Of a stretch of 39,157 nt of DNA, positions 31,826 to 37,606 are shown in pieces. Position 1 is the first letter of the stretch. The number at the start of each line of letters is the position of its first letter. The notes beneath the pieces are model-generated. The model did not search any database. It had not been told where the DNA came from and saw only the letters and a list, made by a program, of their open reading frames with translations. The DNA comes from a virus, in the IMG/VR virus record IMGVR_UViG_3300015264_000037, positions 1 to 39,157 of that record, one strand, 5' to 3'. The position numbers and the translations under genes are program-made.

Positions 31826-32014
31826 TCAATTTGGGTTCCGGGCAACTGCGGTGAACCAAGCCGAAAAATATCGGCCCTGCTGAATGCGGAAAGATTCCTC
31901 TCGCTCCTCGCGCTCACGGCACATCTTTTGATAAACTGGGCGCGCCAAATCCAGTGCCATCTCTAGACCTTCTACTGTACAGAGATGATTATCATATTTA
32001 TAAAATATGTCCAC
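31826..32014 (-). CDS. Small hypothetical protein
   Basis: A 62-aa protein with a GTG start at 32014, preceded by AGAAGAGGG at good spacing. It begins with an aromatic segment (DIFYKYDNHLC) followed by a charged helix (YQKMCREREEREESFRIQQG). No domain recognised. It is the first gene after the 280-base non-coding block and lies just upstream of the UDG gene. AT-richer than most neighbours. Confidence 0.6.
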   Translation of the reverse strand: MDIFYKYDNHLCTVEGLEMALDLARPVYQKMCREREEREESFRIQQGRYFSAWFTAVARNPN

Positions 32015-32040
32015 TTATCCCTCTTCTAAATAAATAGAGT

Positions 32041-32295
32041 GGCTGTTGTCATTTAGCTTGCCACTAGCTGGGCGTGAACGTGGACAACTCACGACCGGGC
32101 TCGAACACCACATTCCCGGTAAGCCCTCAGAGTCGCCGTCTCTGGTGTGGTGGGCTATGTTGAAGGGTCTTATACAGACTCGGCGGATGACGTGTGCACG
32201 CGAAACCGCTTACTGATGCCCGGTGCCACTTGTCGGATTCGCACCGCACTGAGGTTCATCACCTCGACTACAGCGTCGCTGCTCAGTGGCCAAAC
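32041..32295 (-). ncRNA. Candidate structured RNA with a cloverleaf-like module
   Basis: About 280 bases without a convincing gene (32015-32295). On the minus strand, 32224-32290 folds on paper as a cloverleaf: terminal stem GCCACT/AGTGGC (6 bp), then CAGC-GAC-GCTG, GAGG-7 nt-CCTC and CGG-TGCGAAT-CCG. The last two have 7-nt loops and the third resembles a T-arm. U33 is absent from the middle loop and the D-like loop has 3 nt, so it is not a canonical tRNA. A second hairpin, CAGAG-7 nt-CTCTG (32128-32144), is enclosed by ACACCA/TGGTGT, and ACCGGG/CCCGGT (32094-32120) is an alternative stem. No known RNA family recognised. Confidence 0.35.
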
Positions 32296-32403
32296 TCACA
32301 ATTTATCTTTAACACTATTTTGCCAAATGGCAATCAAATTAATCGCGAGCACCGATAATATTGCTCCAATAGGCGGCCCAAGAAGTGCAACGTACCAGGG
32401 CAT
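32296..32403 (-). CDS. Micro-membrane protein (35 aa)
   Basis: ATG 32403 overlaps the upstream TGA by one base (TGATG). The peptide begins MPWYVALLGPP and is a single hydrophobic helix (GAILSVLAINLIAIW) with a short polar end (QNSVKDKL). One membrane span, no Cys. Coupling and clean composition favour a real gene; the size allows chance. It is the last gene before the structured non-coding block. Function unknown. Confidence 0.5.
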   Translation of the reverse strand: MPWYVALLGPPIGAILSVLAINLIAIWQNSVKDKL

Positions 32404-32639
32404 CATAGCCGTGACTTGCTTCCGCGGTTTTCGAGGCAATATTTGCAGAGGCACAAGTCTTCTTCCGACTTTGGGCGATGTGTGACGGCTGCAAGCGCCT
32501 CAATAAGCCGCAATTCTTCGATGGGCGCCTCGAGCGGTGTCTCCAACCGGCGTACAAGTTTGGCGCACAAATTGGCTGCTGCAGCCAACACCTCACGAAC
32601 GCGGGGGTCCGGAAACTGGGGATAATCTTCAGGTTTCAT
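32403..32639 (-). CDS. Hypothetical protein, paralogue of the next gene upstream
   Basis: A 78-aa protein beginning MKPEDYPQFPDPRVREVL. Its first ~55 residues match the protein at 32636-32833 in layout (PEDYPQFPDPRV/YPEDFPGVDDSKV, AANLC/AVNLC, LVRR/VSRR, LIEALAAV/LAEALVAI). It adds a C-terminal CLCKYC that could hold zinc. The ATG overlaps the paralogue's stop (ATGA), consistent with a tandem duplication. Mostly helical. Function unknown. Confidence 0.65.
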   Translation of the reverse strand: MKPEDYPQFPDPRVREVLAAAANLCAKLVRRLETPLEAPIEELRLIEALAAVTHRPKSEEDLCLCKYCLENRGSKSRL

Positions 32640-32833
32640 TTGCGCCCCGGGCCACTGCAGCTAAAGGGGATGGCTACCAGCGCCTCCGCAAGCTCTTGCT
32701 CTCGGCGCACAATCTCAGAGGGCAATGAGTCAGCCCGGCGAGACACAACTTCACAAAGATTCACCGCGGCCACCAAGGCCGCCTTCACCTTCGAGTCATC
32801 AACACCGGGGAAGTCTTCAGGGTAGCGCTTCAT
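32636..32833 (-). CDS. Hypothetical protein, paralogue of the next gene downstream
   Basis: A 65-aa protein from ATG 32833, beginning MKRYPEDFPGVDDSKV. The start overlaps the lipoprotein gene stop (ATGA); a longer upstream frame is Arg-rich noise. Shares its helical core with the 78-aa neighbour but lacks the C-terminal Cys cluster, ending CSGPGRK. Function unknown. Confidence 0.6.
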   Translation of the reverse strand: MKRYPEDFPGVDDSKVKAALVAAVNLCEVVSRRADSLPSEIVRREQELAEALVAIPFSCSGPGRK

Positions 32834-33156
32834 TTGGTTGCCCCTGGCAGCGGCATGAACATCACGAACCCGGGGTTGACGCAATCGGCGGTTGCCTGCG
32901 CGCCGCCTTCGACTTCCTCCCACTGGATGGGGACAGTAGTGATCTGCTCGTTCCAGTGAGAAGCGTCATGGGAAACTGCAACTGTCGAGAGCGCAAGGTC
33001 TCGGACTCGAGCGCCGGAGAACGTGGCGGTTACCTGCAGCGTCTCTGAACAGTCCACTCGAACTGGAGTAGACATCGACTGGGGCGAAGACTCTTGCCCG
33101 GAAGCGGCGGTGCAACCGGAGAGTGCGACCAAAACTGCAACCAGAAAAGTTTTCAT
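32830..33156 (-). CDS. Predicted lipoprotein in the early region
   Basis: A 108-aa protein with an N-terminal signal (MKTFLVAVLVALSGC) ending in the lipobox LSGC (C15). The mature domain is beta-rich with two more Cys (VDCSE and ADCVNPG) that could form a disulfide. Predicted periplasmic, membrane-anchored. It is far from the lysis cassette and embedded in coupled early genes, so a role at the envelope of the infected cell, such as blocking a second phage, is possible (inference). Confidence 0.6.
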   Translation of the reverse strand: MKTFLVAVLVALSGCTAASGQESSPQSMSTPVRVDCSETLQVTATFSGARVRDLALSTVAVSHDASHWNEQITTVPIQWEEVEGGAQATADCVNPGFVMFMPLPGATK

Positions 33157-33494
33157 AGCGTCTCCAATGCTTTGGTCAAATGTGCCCGAGCAAGCTCAAC
33201 ATAGCAATTATTTAGGCCGCTTCTTTGTGCCAAAGAAAGCTGATCATCTGCTCGGCGCGCCAGCAACTGCACTTCGACAAGGCGAGTCTCGAGGGCGGCT
33301 ACCCGCTGCGCAACCTCGGTTAGGTGGAACGAGATGGGCGCATCCAGGGCGCTTGGCTCCTCGAGGGCATCAATCTCCGAGAGCGGCTCCTCTGGCCCTC
33401 CTGGTGTCACATCCACCGGAGCATGTAGATGCAACGGACACCTCAAAGGCTCCGAGAGCGGCCGCTCACACTCAGAGCAAAAATAACTGTTCAT
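33153..33494 (-). CDS. Hypothetical protein with N-terminal zinc-binding cysteines
   Basis: A 113-aa protein beginning MNSYFCSECERPL, with CSEC and a further C at 19 (RCPLHLH) suggesting a zinc site. An acidic linker follows, then a helix from ~60 (EVAQRVAALETRLVEVQLLA) to the C-terminus. ATGA overlaps with both the micro-membrane gene upstream and the lipoprotein gene downstream. Function unknown. Confidence 0.65.
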   Translation of the reverse strand: MNSYFCSECERPLSEPLRCPLHLHAPVDVTPGGPEEPLSEIDALEEPSALDAPISFHLTEVAQRVAALETRLVEVQLLARRADDQLSLAQRSGLNNCYVELARAHLTKALETL

Positions 33495-33604
33495 TTGAAC
33501 ACCTCTTCTAGAATCAGCACGATGATAAATGTCAACCCCACAACAACGAACCCCACCATTGCTGAGTCAAGCAAGAGTCGACTCCCGCCCCTTCGTTTTT
33601 GCAT
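33491..33604 (-). CDS. Micro-membrane protein (37 aa)
   Basis: Starts MQKRRGGSRLLLDS, then a single membrane helix (MVGFVVVGLTFIIVLILEEV) near the C-terminus. Its TGA overlaps the ATG of the zinc protein downstream (ATGA), typical of true genes here. It overlaps the 42-aa gene upstream by 38 bases in another frame. No clear ribosome site; reinitiation is plausible. Function unknown. Confidence 0.5.
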   Translation of the reverse strand: MQKRRGGSRLLLDSAMVGFVVVGLTFIIVLILEEVFK

Positions 33605-33695
33605 GAACAAGCTTACCGCGACGAGGTGCCCGGGGCATGGCCGGCGGCGCAGGCTTCCGAGGATTCTTGTAAATGACATGAACAACTGTAACCAT
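33567..33695 (-). CDS. Small basic protein (42 aa)
   Basis: A 42-aa, Arg/Lys/Pro-rich protein beginning MVTVVHVIYKNPRKPAPP. Its ATG has a strong site, AGAGGAGAA, 5-13 bases upstream, which is the main support for a real gene. The charge suggests nucleic acid or protein binding. A stable hairpin (33723-33738) lies between it and the gene upstream. Function unknown. Confidence 0.55.
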   Translation of the reverse strand: MVTVVHVIYKNPRKPAPPAMPRAPRRGKLVHAKTKGRESTLA

Positions 33696-33722
33696 TTTGG
33701 TTCTCCTCTGCGGTCGCCCGCT

Positions 33723-33738
33723 GCCCCCTTTCGGGGGC
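33723..33738 (-). promoter_or_regulatory. Stable GNRA-type intergenic hairpin
   Basis: On the minus strand GCCCCC-GAAA-GGGGGC forms a 6-bp all-GC stem with a GAAA tetraloop. It lies between the stop of the 61-aa gene and the 42-aa gene. It is not followed by a U run, so it is more likely an mRNA stabiliser or processing site than a factor-independent terminator. Confidence 0.5.
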
Positions 33739-33746
33739 CATCTGAT

Positions 33747-33932
33747 TCAGCAGTTGGCGAAGATGGGGTCTTCGAGGTCAAGGTCCCACACCTTGACTCG
33801 GCACCCTTCGGCGGCGAGGCGGCGGCCCTCTGTCAGGGCGCAGCCCTTGTTGCTGCTGCGGCCGAAGGTCTGGCTCGAGCCGTCATGGTTGATGGTTACG
33901 ATTTCGAAGGACTTGTTGTCGGCGAGGTTCAT
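33747..33932 (-). CDS. Small hypothetical protein with its own promoter
   Basis: A 61-aa protein beginning MNLADNKSFEIVTINHDGSS, with GRRLAAEGCRVKVWDLD near the end; it looks like a small alpha/beta unit. A promoter with -10 TATAGT ends 7 bases before its ATG and no Shine-Dalgarno is present, so a leaderless transcript is possible. The repeat array upstream (33953-33993) suggests regulation. Function unknown. Confidence 0.65.
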   Translation of the reverse strand: MNLADNKSFEIVTINHDGSSQTFGRSSNKGCALTEGRRLAAEGCRVKVWDLDLEDPIFANC

Positions 33933-33939
33933 AAGAGAG

Positions 33940-33993
33940 ACTATATCTCAGATATTTGAGAGCGCAAGGTCAATCTCAAATAAATCTCAAATA
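33940..33993 (-). promoter_or_regulatory. Promoter with operator-like repeat array
   Basis: Minus strand: -35 TTGCGC (33967-33962), 16-base spacer, -10 TATAGT (33945-33940). Upstream, TATTTGAGATT occurs twice in perfect tandem (33993-33983 and 33982-33972). An inverted partial copy, TCTCAAATA (33961-33953), lies in the spacer. The first repeat overlaps the last codons of the upstream gene. The arrangement looks like an activator or repressor site set; binding protein unknown. Confidence 0.5.
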
Positions 33994-34271
33994 TCTCTCC
34001 CGACCCCCAACCGCCGAAGCAAATCCTTCAACAGCTTCGCTTCCGCTTCGGTCCGGTCTCGGGAGATAGCGTGAAGCCGATGCTCATCCAGAGGGGGCCC
34101 CTCCCAAGCTGCCTCATAAACTCCATAAGCGCGGCGAACATGCAGATGGCGGAGACCACCGACCTTCTTGTCATACTGCTCACCAGCTGAGTGCAACGAG
34201 AGAGGAGCCGACTGGAGCGGAGCGTTGAGCAGGCGAGAACGGTTGCTCTCAGGCTTGACGCTGTCGCTCAT
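33987..34271 (-). CDS. Hypothetical protein
   Basis: A 94-aa protein from ATG 34271, with GAGGAGG in front. Begins MSDSVKPESNRSRLLNAPLQ. N-terminal half is polar; the middle has VRRAYGVYEAAWEG and the end is helical (EAEAKLLKDLLRRLG). No domain recognised. Overlaps the upstream gene by 23 bases. Confidence 0.6.
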   Translation of the reverse strand: MSDSVKPESNRSRLLNAPLQSAPLSLHSAGEQYDKKVGGLRHLHVRRAYGVYEAAWEGPPLDEHRLHAISRDRTEAEAKLLKDLLRRLGVGRDI

Positions 34272-34422
34272 TGGGCCACCTCCTCTTAGTGCTGGGCGGC
34301 CCCTCGAGGTCATTTAGGACATCGTCCACGTCGATGGGGATTCGCACGACGAGGGGCACGTGGGCTCGAGGCGTCTCCGGCGCTACGTCGGCGGGGTTGG
34401 TGCTGTCAAACAGAAGGGGCAT
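34249..34422 (-). CDS. Small hypothetical protein
   Basis: A 57-aa protein from ATG 34422, with AAAGGA upstream. Begins MPLLFDSTNPADVAPE and is Pro-rich with a central beta-like run (VPLVVRIPIDVDDVL). Overlaps the DUF3310-like gene by 17 bases and the next gene by 23. No motif recognised. Could be an anti-host peptide or a spurious frame kept open; two overlaps and a ribosome site favour a gene. Confidence 0.5.
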   Translation of the reverse strand: MPLLFDSTNPADVAPETPRAHVPLVVRIPIDVDDVLNDLEGPPSTKRRWPNERQRQA

Positions 34423-34825
34423 CCTCAGAATCCTTTGCTGCAAATTCCGCTTTCAGAGCTGCCTTCTCAAGGCGGCCAATCTCCCGAATGACATGCCATG
34501 CTGCCTTCCGGAGGTCCTCAACTCGAGTGGCGGCGTTCTTCTCGCCGGCACGCCAGATATATTTGATGGCAGCGCCCAAGTTGTAGTTCATGTGCTCAGC
34601 GATGGTGATGCACTCCACCCCTGACGGATGACTTGTGTAGTGCGGCGGCTTATTCACCAAGTCCGGCGCGGCAGTTTTCGGATGCCGGTCATCCAAACTC
34701 CCTTTACCTCGACATGAGTGACAATTGAATCCCATCGGTGTTTGAACGCCAAATTTATTGGAATCCAAATCTTCTTGAGGTATGTAACCTTTGGAATTAC
34801 AGATGTTACATAGAATGGTGTTCAT
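34406..34825 (-). CDS. DUF3310-like protein with N-terminal zinc ribbon
   Basis: A 139-aa protein. CNIC (6-9) and CHSC (~35-38) form a DnaJ-like zinc ribbon. From ~57 on is the DUF3310 core: VNKPPHYTSHPSGVECI, AEHMNYNLGAAIKYIWRAGEK, then RVEDLRKAAWHVIREIGRLE. The family is common in phages and thought to act in nucleotide metabolism, but its activity is not proven. ATGA overlap with the upstream gene. Confidence 0.75.
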   Translation of the reverse strand: MNTILCNICNSKGYIPQEDLDSNKFGVQTPMGFNCHSCRGKGSLDDRHPKTAAPDLVNKPPHYTSHPSGVECITIAEHMNYNLGAAIKYIWRAGEKNAATRVEDLRKAAWHVIREIGRLEKAALKAEFAAKDSEDAPSV

Positions 34826-35109
34826 TTGCAGTGTTCTCCTCTCTCAATTTGTTGCGCTAACATCTCCCTCTCGGCACTACACGCCGAACCATCTTCGTTG
34901 GGCTTACGCAGGTAGCGGACGATGACATCTCGCTCTAACTGGCGGCCTGATTGAGCTGCTCCCTGAAGAGCCTCCAATAGCCGCTCATTCTCAAGAGAGG
35001 CTATTGGAGGCTTGGGTAGTGAATCTATAATCATCTCATCAATGCTCGGCGTATGGCACCAAATACACTTGCACTCTGGTGTACACGGAGTCCGAAAGAT
35101 ATTTTTCAT
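34822..35109 (-). CDS. Hypothetical protein with Cys cluster
   Basis: A 95-aa protein beginning MKNIFRTPCTPECKCIWCHT. Four Cys within ten residues (C9, C13, C15, C18) could bind zinc. The rest is helical (ENERLLEALQGAAQSGRQLE) with LAQQIERGEHCK at the end. ATGA overlaps at both ends. Unknown function. Confidence 0.6.
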   Translation of the reverse strand: MKNIFRTPCTPECKCIWCHTPSIDEMIIDSLPKPPIASLENERLLEALQGAAQSGRQLERDVIVRYLRKPNEDGSACSAEREMLAQQIERGEHCK

Positions 35110-35432
35110 CGGCCACTATGCCTCGGGTCATTGCCGCTGCGGCCCGGCGGGTGGGTTGGCAGAGGACCACAATTTATCACTGCTGCGACCTCTGGTTCTC
35201 CAGACACGAACAGCTTGTCACTCTTCACACCAGGCATCTTCTTCTTCAGAGCGCCCGGAGTTGCGGCCGCAACCTCTGCACCATCGCCGCATGCTTCACA
35301 CCCTTCTTCCGGAGGACAGTAGCGCGGCGTCAACTTGGCGTTCTTTGCTGCTCTCAGAGCAGCGGCCCTCGCCGACCGTTTCGCCTTCGTGTTCCCTCCA
35401 ACCCCACCCGATGTCTTTTGATATTCCCTCAT
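35106..35432 (-). CDS. Hypothetical basic protein behind a structured leader
   Basis: A 108-aa protein from ATG 35432, with TTGGAGGT as a strong ribosome site. Begins MREYQKTSGGVGGNTKAKRS. Basic Ala/Lys-rich first half, then CPPEEGCEACG (three Cys, possible zinc site) and a Pro/Gly-rich end. Its mRNA leader contains the three-way-junction element at 35448-35515. Function unknown. Confidence 0.6.
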   Translation of the reverse strand: MREYQKTSGGVGGNTKAKRSARAAALRAAKNAKLTPRYCPPEEGCEACGDGAEVAAATPGALKKKMPGVKSDKLFVSGEPEVAAVINCGPLPTHPPGRSGNDPRHSGR

Positions 35433-35447
35433 AAAACCTCCAATAAT

Positions 35448-35542
35448 GGGGCGAAGGCAAAGGTGTATCAGCACCTCTCAACAGGAAAATCCCTGTCCGA
35501 ACTACCTTTCGCCCCGGTGGCGCGGAGGGGAATCGAACCCCT
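35448..35542 (-). ncRNA. Structured leader RNA with T-arm-like hairpin
   Basis: Minus strand: outer stem GGGGCGAA/TTCGCCCC (35515-35508 with 35455-35448) closes two inner hairpins, ACAGG/CCTGT (35496-35481) and AGGTG/CACCT (35476-35461), a neat three-way junction ending 6 bases before the ribosome site of the next gene. Just 5' of it, AGGGG-TTCGATT-CCCCT (35542-35526) is a textbook tRNA T-arm followed by CCGCGCCA, yet no matching 5' acceptor (GGCGCGG) is found nearby. It could be a riboswitch-like leader, a degenerate tRNA or an attachment-site relic. The rest of the gap (35543-35686) holds small hairpins such as GCCCG/CGGGC but no gene. Confidence 0.4.
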
Positions 35543-35686
35543 CAAACCTCCGAGCGGGACTTGTGCGCGCTCATCGTCGCGAGCTCACTGCCATCCAGCC
35601 ATCAGGTCGTGCCTAAATGCCCGTCTTTCCGGGCTGTCAGGAGAGGAGCCAGAAAAGGCCAACTGGTCCCCTAAATCTCCAATCGT

Positions 35687-36196
35687 TTAGCGGCGCGCCT
35701 TCTTCTTCGGCGGCCCATCATCATTCAGTGGCAAAGACTCTTGCAAGCTGCCGCGAGGCGCAGTGAAGAGCAGCTTGGTCCGCACCTCGCCGGTCTGCTT
35801 GTCCGATTCGTGCTTCGTCCATACGACAGCGCGATTCGATTCGATGTCGTTGATGAACGAATCAAGGTCCGACGCCTTCTCAATGCTGGTGATGCGGGGC
35901 GCATCAATCTTCAAGCCGGCGCAGAAGTCCCGCAGCCGCAACCGGGACATTTTCGCGGCGTTGTGCGTCTGCGGGAAGAACACGATGAACTCCGAGACCT
36001 TCGCGCCGACGTGCCCTTCATTCCCATCCGTCAACGCCTCGTCCAACTTGGCATCCACGATCAACATAGGATATTTATCCTTGCTCGTCGCCGCGACCTT
36101 CACCTTGAAGGAAGCGACCCATTGCCCCTCTGGCGCATCCGGGGGAATCTCGCTCATGTCCCCTGTCTCAACGCGCGTAAACTGAATCTCACTCAT
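35687..36196 (-). CDS. Putative ssDNA-binding/recombination accessory protein
   Basis: A 169-aa protein beginning MSEIQFTRVETGDM. Beta-rich N-terminal ~90 residues (WVASFKVKVAATSKDKYPML; SEFIVFFPQ), a short helical region with RLRLRDFCAGLKI, then an acidic-to-basic tail ending PKKKARR. Gene order next to the Sak4-like ATPase and the size suit a single-strand DNA-binding or DUF669-like partner. The tail is basic rather than the acidic tip of bacterial SSB. Function inferred from context. ATGA overlap with the ATPase gene. Confidence 0.5.
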   Translation of the reverse strand: MSEIQFTRVETGDMSEIPPDAPEGQWVASFKVKVAATSKDKYPMLIVDAKLDEALTDGNEGHVGAKVSEFIVFFPQTHNAAKMSRLRLRDFCAGLKIDAPRITSIEKASDLDSFINDIESNRAVVWTKHESDKQTGEVRTKLLFTAPRGSLQESLPLNDDGPPKKKARR

Positions 36197-36945
36197 TTGA
36201 CTGTCTCTTTCTTTGACCCTGAAGGTCCTGCCTTGTTGTGTTGCGTCATGGCCTCCCAGAGGAGACCAACATCTGCGGGGAGCGTGCTCACACCTGGAAG
36301 GTTACGGCAGCCCGGTCCCCACACCCCAGTGCTCGAAGTGATGAAGTTACGCTTCTCCCCTTTCTTCTCCAAGAAGATGACATCCTGAAAGGCGGCGGGG
36401 ACAATGACCCGCAACTGCCCAACCAACATCGGGGCAATCCCTTCTCCTTCCTTGTCCAATTGGTTGTCAATCAGAGCGCCCGCCACATCTACCCAATGAG
36501 AGTTGACGATGATGTGCGCCGGAATCTCAAAGAGGCGGTCAAGAATATTGAGAATGTGCTTGCGGAATTTGGGATGGTAGCGGCGGCCGTCGGCTTCCCC
36601 TGCTCCATTCTCCGTAGCCTTAGCAAATATCTCCTCAGCGCGCCAGCAATATTTGGTGATTGTGTCCCACACAATTGTCTGGTAGCGCCCACTTTTCACG
36701 CCCTCGCGAGCCGAGTGAATGCATTTCTCGATGTCACGGAGATTGTCTCCGAGCGCCATGTCGAATTCAAATTGGTCGGTGAATTGGAGCACGGGCCGCA
36801 GTGAGTAGCGGTCGTCGGAATTTATCACGTAGGAGAAGCCCGGGGCCGATTTAATTATGGTGCAACTCTTGCCACTCTTCGGGGAACCGAGCACTAAAAG
36901 TCGCAAATAGCTGCTGGCTTCCACTTCACATGCCGGGTGGGGCAT
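36193..36945 (-). CDS. Sak4-like RecA-family recombination ATPase
   Basis: A 250-aa RecA-core ATPase. Walker A GSPKSGKS (20-27), an acidic INSDDR turn near residue 43, Walker B QTIVWDTITKY, and AHIIVNSHWVDV as the strand before the sensor. Short RecA-like phage proteins of this type (AAA_24/Sak4) promote single-strand annealing with an SSB partner. ATG 36945 overlaps the upstream TGA by one base (TGATG); GTG codons just upstream are not needed. C-terminus is polar and Lys-rich. Confidence 0.75.
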   Translation of the reverse strand: MPHPACEVEASSYLRLLVLGSPKSGKSCTIIKSAPGFSYVINSDDRYSLRPVLQFTDQFEFDMALGDNLRDIEKCIHSAREGVKSGRYQTIVWDTITKYCWRAEEIFAKATENGAGEADGRRYHPKFRKHILNILDRLFEIPAHIIVNSHWVDVAGALIDNQLDKEGEGIAPMLVGQLRVIVPAAFQDVIFLEKKGEKRNFITSSTGVWGPGCRNLPGVSTLPADVGLLWEAMTQHNKAGPSGSKKETVK

Positions 36946-37148
36946 CACGCGCACCAGCGGTCAAATTCAATATCTTTAGCTTCTAATGCCGCTATTGCTA
37001 ACCCGTCAGGATTCTTGTACCCACTTGCAATAGCCTCGAGGACTTTGATATAAAGTTCATCTTCTGCGATGTGCGCAGCCTCATGGTCCCCATCTTTAGC
37101 GAGCAACTCTATCTGGTCAACCATCGCCTCAACCACATTGATATTCAT
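36945..37148 (-). CDS. Small hypothetical protein
   Basis: A 67-aa acidic, helical protein beginning MNINVVEAMVDQIELLAK, ending IEFDRWCA. ATGA/TGATG overlaps at both ends. No Cys cluster, signal or membrane span. Co-transcribed with the Sak4-like ATPase. Unknown function. Confidence 0.6.
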   Translation of the reverse strand: MNINVVEAMVDQIELLAKDGDHEAAHIAEDELYIKVLEAIASGYKNPDGLAIAALEAKDIEFDRWCA

Positions 37149-37354
37149 GTTTTCCCCACTCGGCGGTTCGAGTTGTAGCTGCGGAAGTCCAACAACACGG
37201 AGCGTTTTGCAAATTCCATTTGTGCCTGCCTACGCACACGTTCCTGAAAAAGCTCCGCCAAGGTTCGGTCATTCAGCCACCAAAAAGGGACCGTCAGGCC
37301 CATCATTCTGGCTACACTCCGGAGACGGAAATAGCGAGCAATTGCGGCCATCAT
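37145..37354 (-). CDS. Small basic hypothetical protein
   Basis: A 69-aa, Arg-rich protein beginning MMAAIARYFRLRSVARMMG, with a hydrophobic patch LTVPFWWL and a helix LAELFQERVRRQAQMEFAKR. The charge suggests nucleic acid or membrane surface binding. ATGA overlaps at both ends. Function unknown. Confidence 0.6.
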   Translation of the reverse strand: MMAAIARYFRLRSVARMMGLTVPFWWLNDRTLAELFQERVRRQAQMEFAKRSVLLDFRSYNSNRRVGKT

Positions 37355-37521
37355 TCCGCCACCTCGAACACTTCCAACACGACGCCGTCTACATCATGAA
37401 GCTCGATGGCCTCACCAGTCTCGGTTGCCTCCGAGCGTAGAGTATCCTTCACCACCACACGGAAGTCATCATCATTTGCGTAAGATGCCGTCTGCTTCTC
37501 GGTCAATTGACAAGTGCTCAT
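37351..37521 (-). CDS. Small acidic hypothetical protein
   Basis: A 56-aa protein from ATG 37521, beginning MSTCQLTEKQTASY. AGGAGAG gives a good ribosome site. Acidic and beta-like at the end (IELHDVDGVVLEVFEV). First gene after the promoter at 37575-37602. It may be an anti-host or DNA-mimic type peptide, but that is a guess. ATGA overlap with the next gene. Confidence 0.6.
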   Translation of the reverse strand: MSTCQLTEKQTASYANDDDFRVVVKDTLRSEATETGEAIELHDVDGVVLEVFEVAE

Positions 37522-37574
37522 TTTAGCGTCTCTCCTGGTCGGTGTCTCGTTGATGTCTCGTCTCGACAAGACTC

Positions 37575-37602
37575 AATCTATCTTACTCCTAGATAGAGTC
37601 AA
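37575..37602 (-). promoter_or_regulatory. Leftward promoter with dyad between -35 and -10
   Basis: Minus strand: -35 TTGACT (37602-37597), 16-base spacer, -10 TAGATT (37580-37575). The 7-bp inverted repeat TCTATCT-7 nt-AGATAGA (37577-37597) spans the spacer and overlaps both boxes, a good operator position. It would drive the 37521-35687 gene run. A second inverted motif, GTCTTGTCGAGACGAGAC, lies just downstream in the leader. Confidence 0.55.
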
Positions 37603-37606
37603 GGAT

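Noticed and set aside
32015-32113. 32-codon frame ending just before the 31826-32014 gene
   Set aside because: No ribosome site and odd composition; the region is better explained as RNA structure, though a short peptide cannot be excluded.
32211-32299. GTG-started 29-codon frame over the cloverleaf
   Set aside because: Although GTGA-coupled, its sequence is Ser/Gly/Arg-rich and follows the stems; the RNA explanation is simpler.
32147-32485. Rightward 112-codon frame over the structured gap
   Set aside because: It runs against the transcription direction, overlaps two coupled leftward genes and matches no expected coding pattern.
33723-33738. Factor-independent terminator
   Set aside because: The strong GAAA hairpin is not followed by a U run and the genes beyond it lack their own promoter.
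35519-35600. Complete tRNA gene
   Set aside because: The T-arm and 3' acceptor are present, but no 5' acceptor, D-arm or valid anticodon arm pairs with them.
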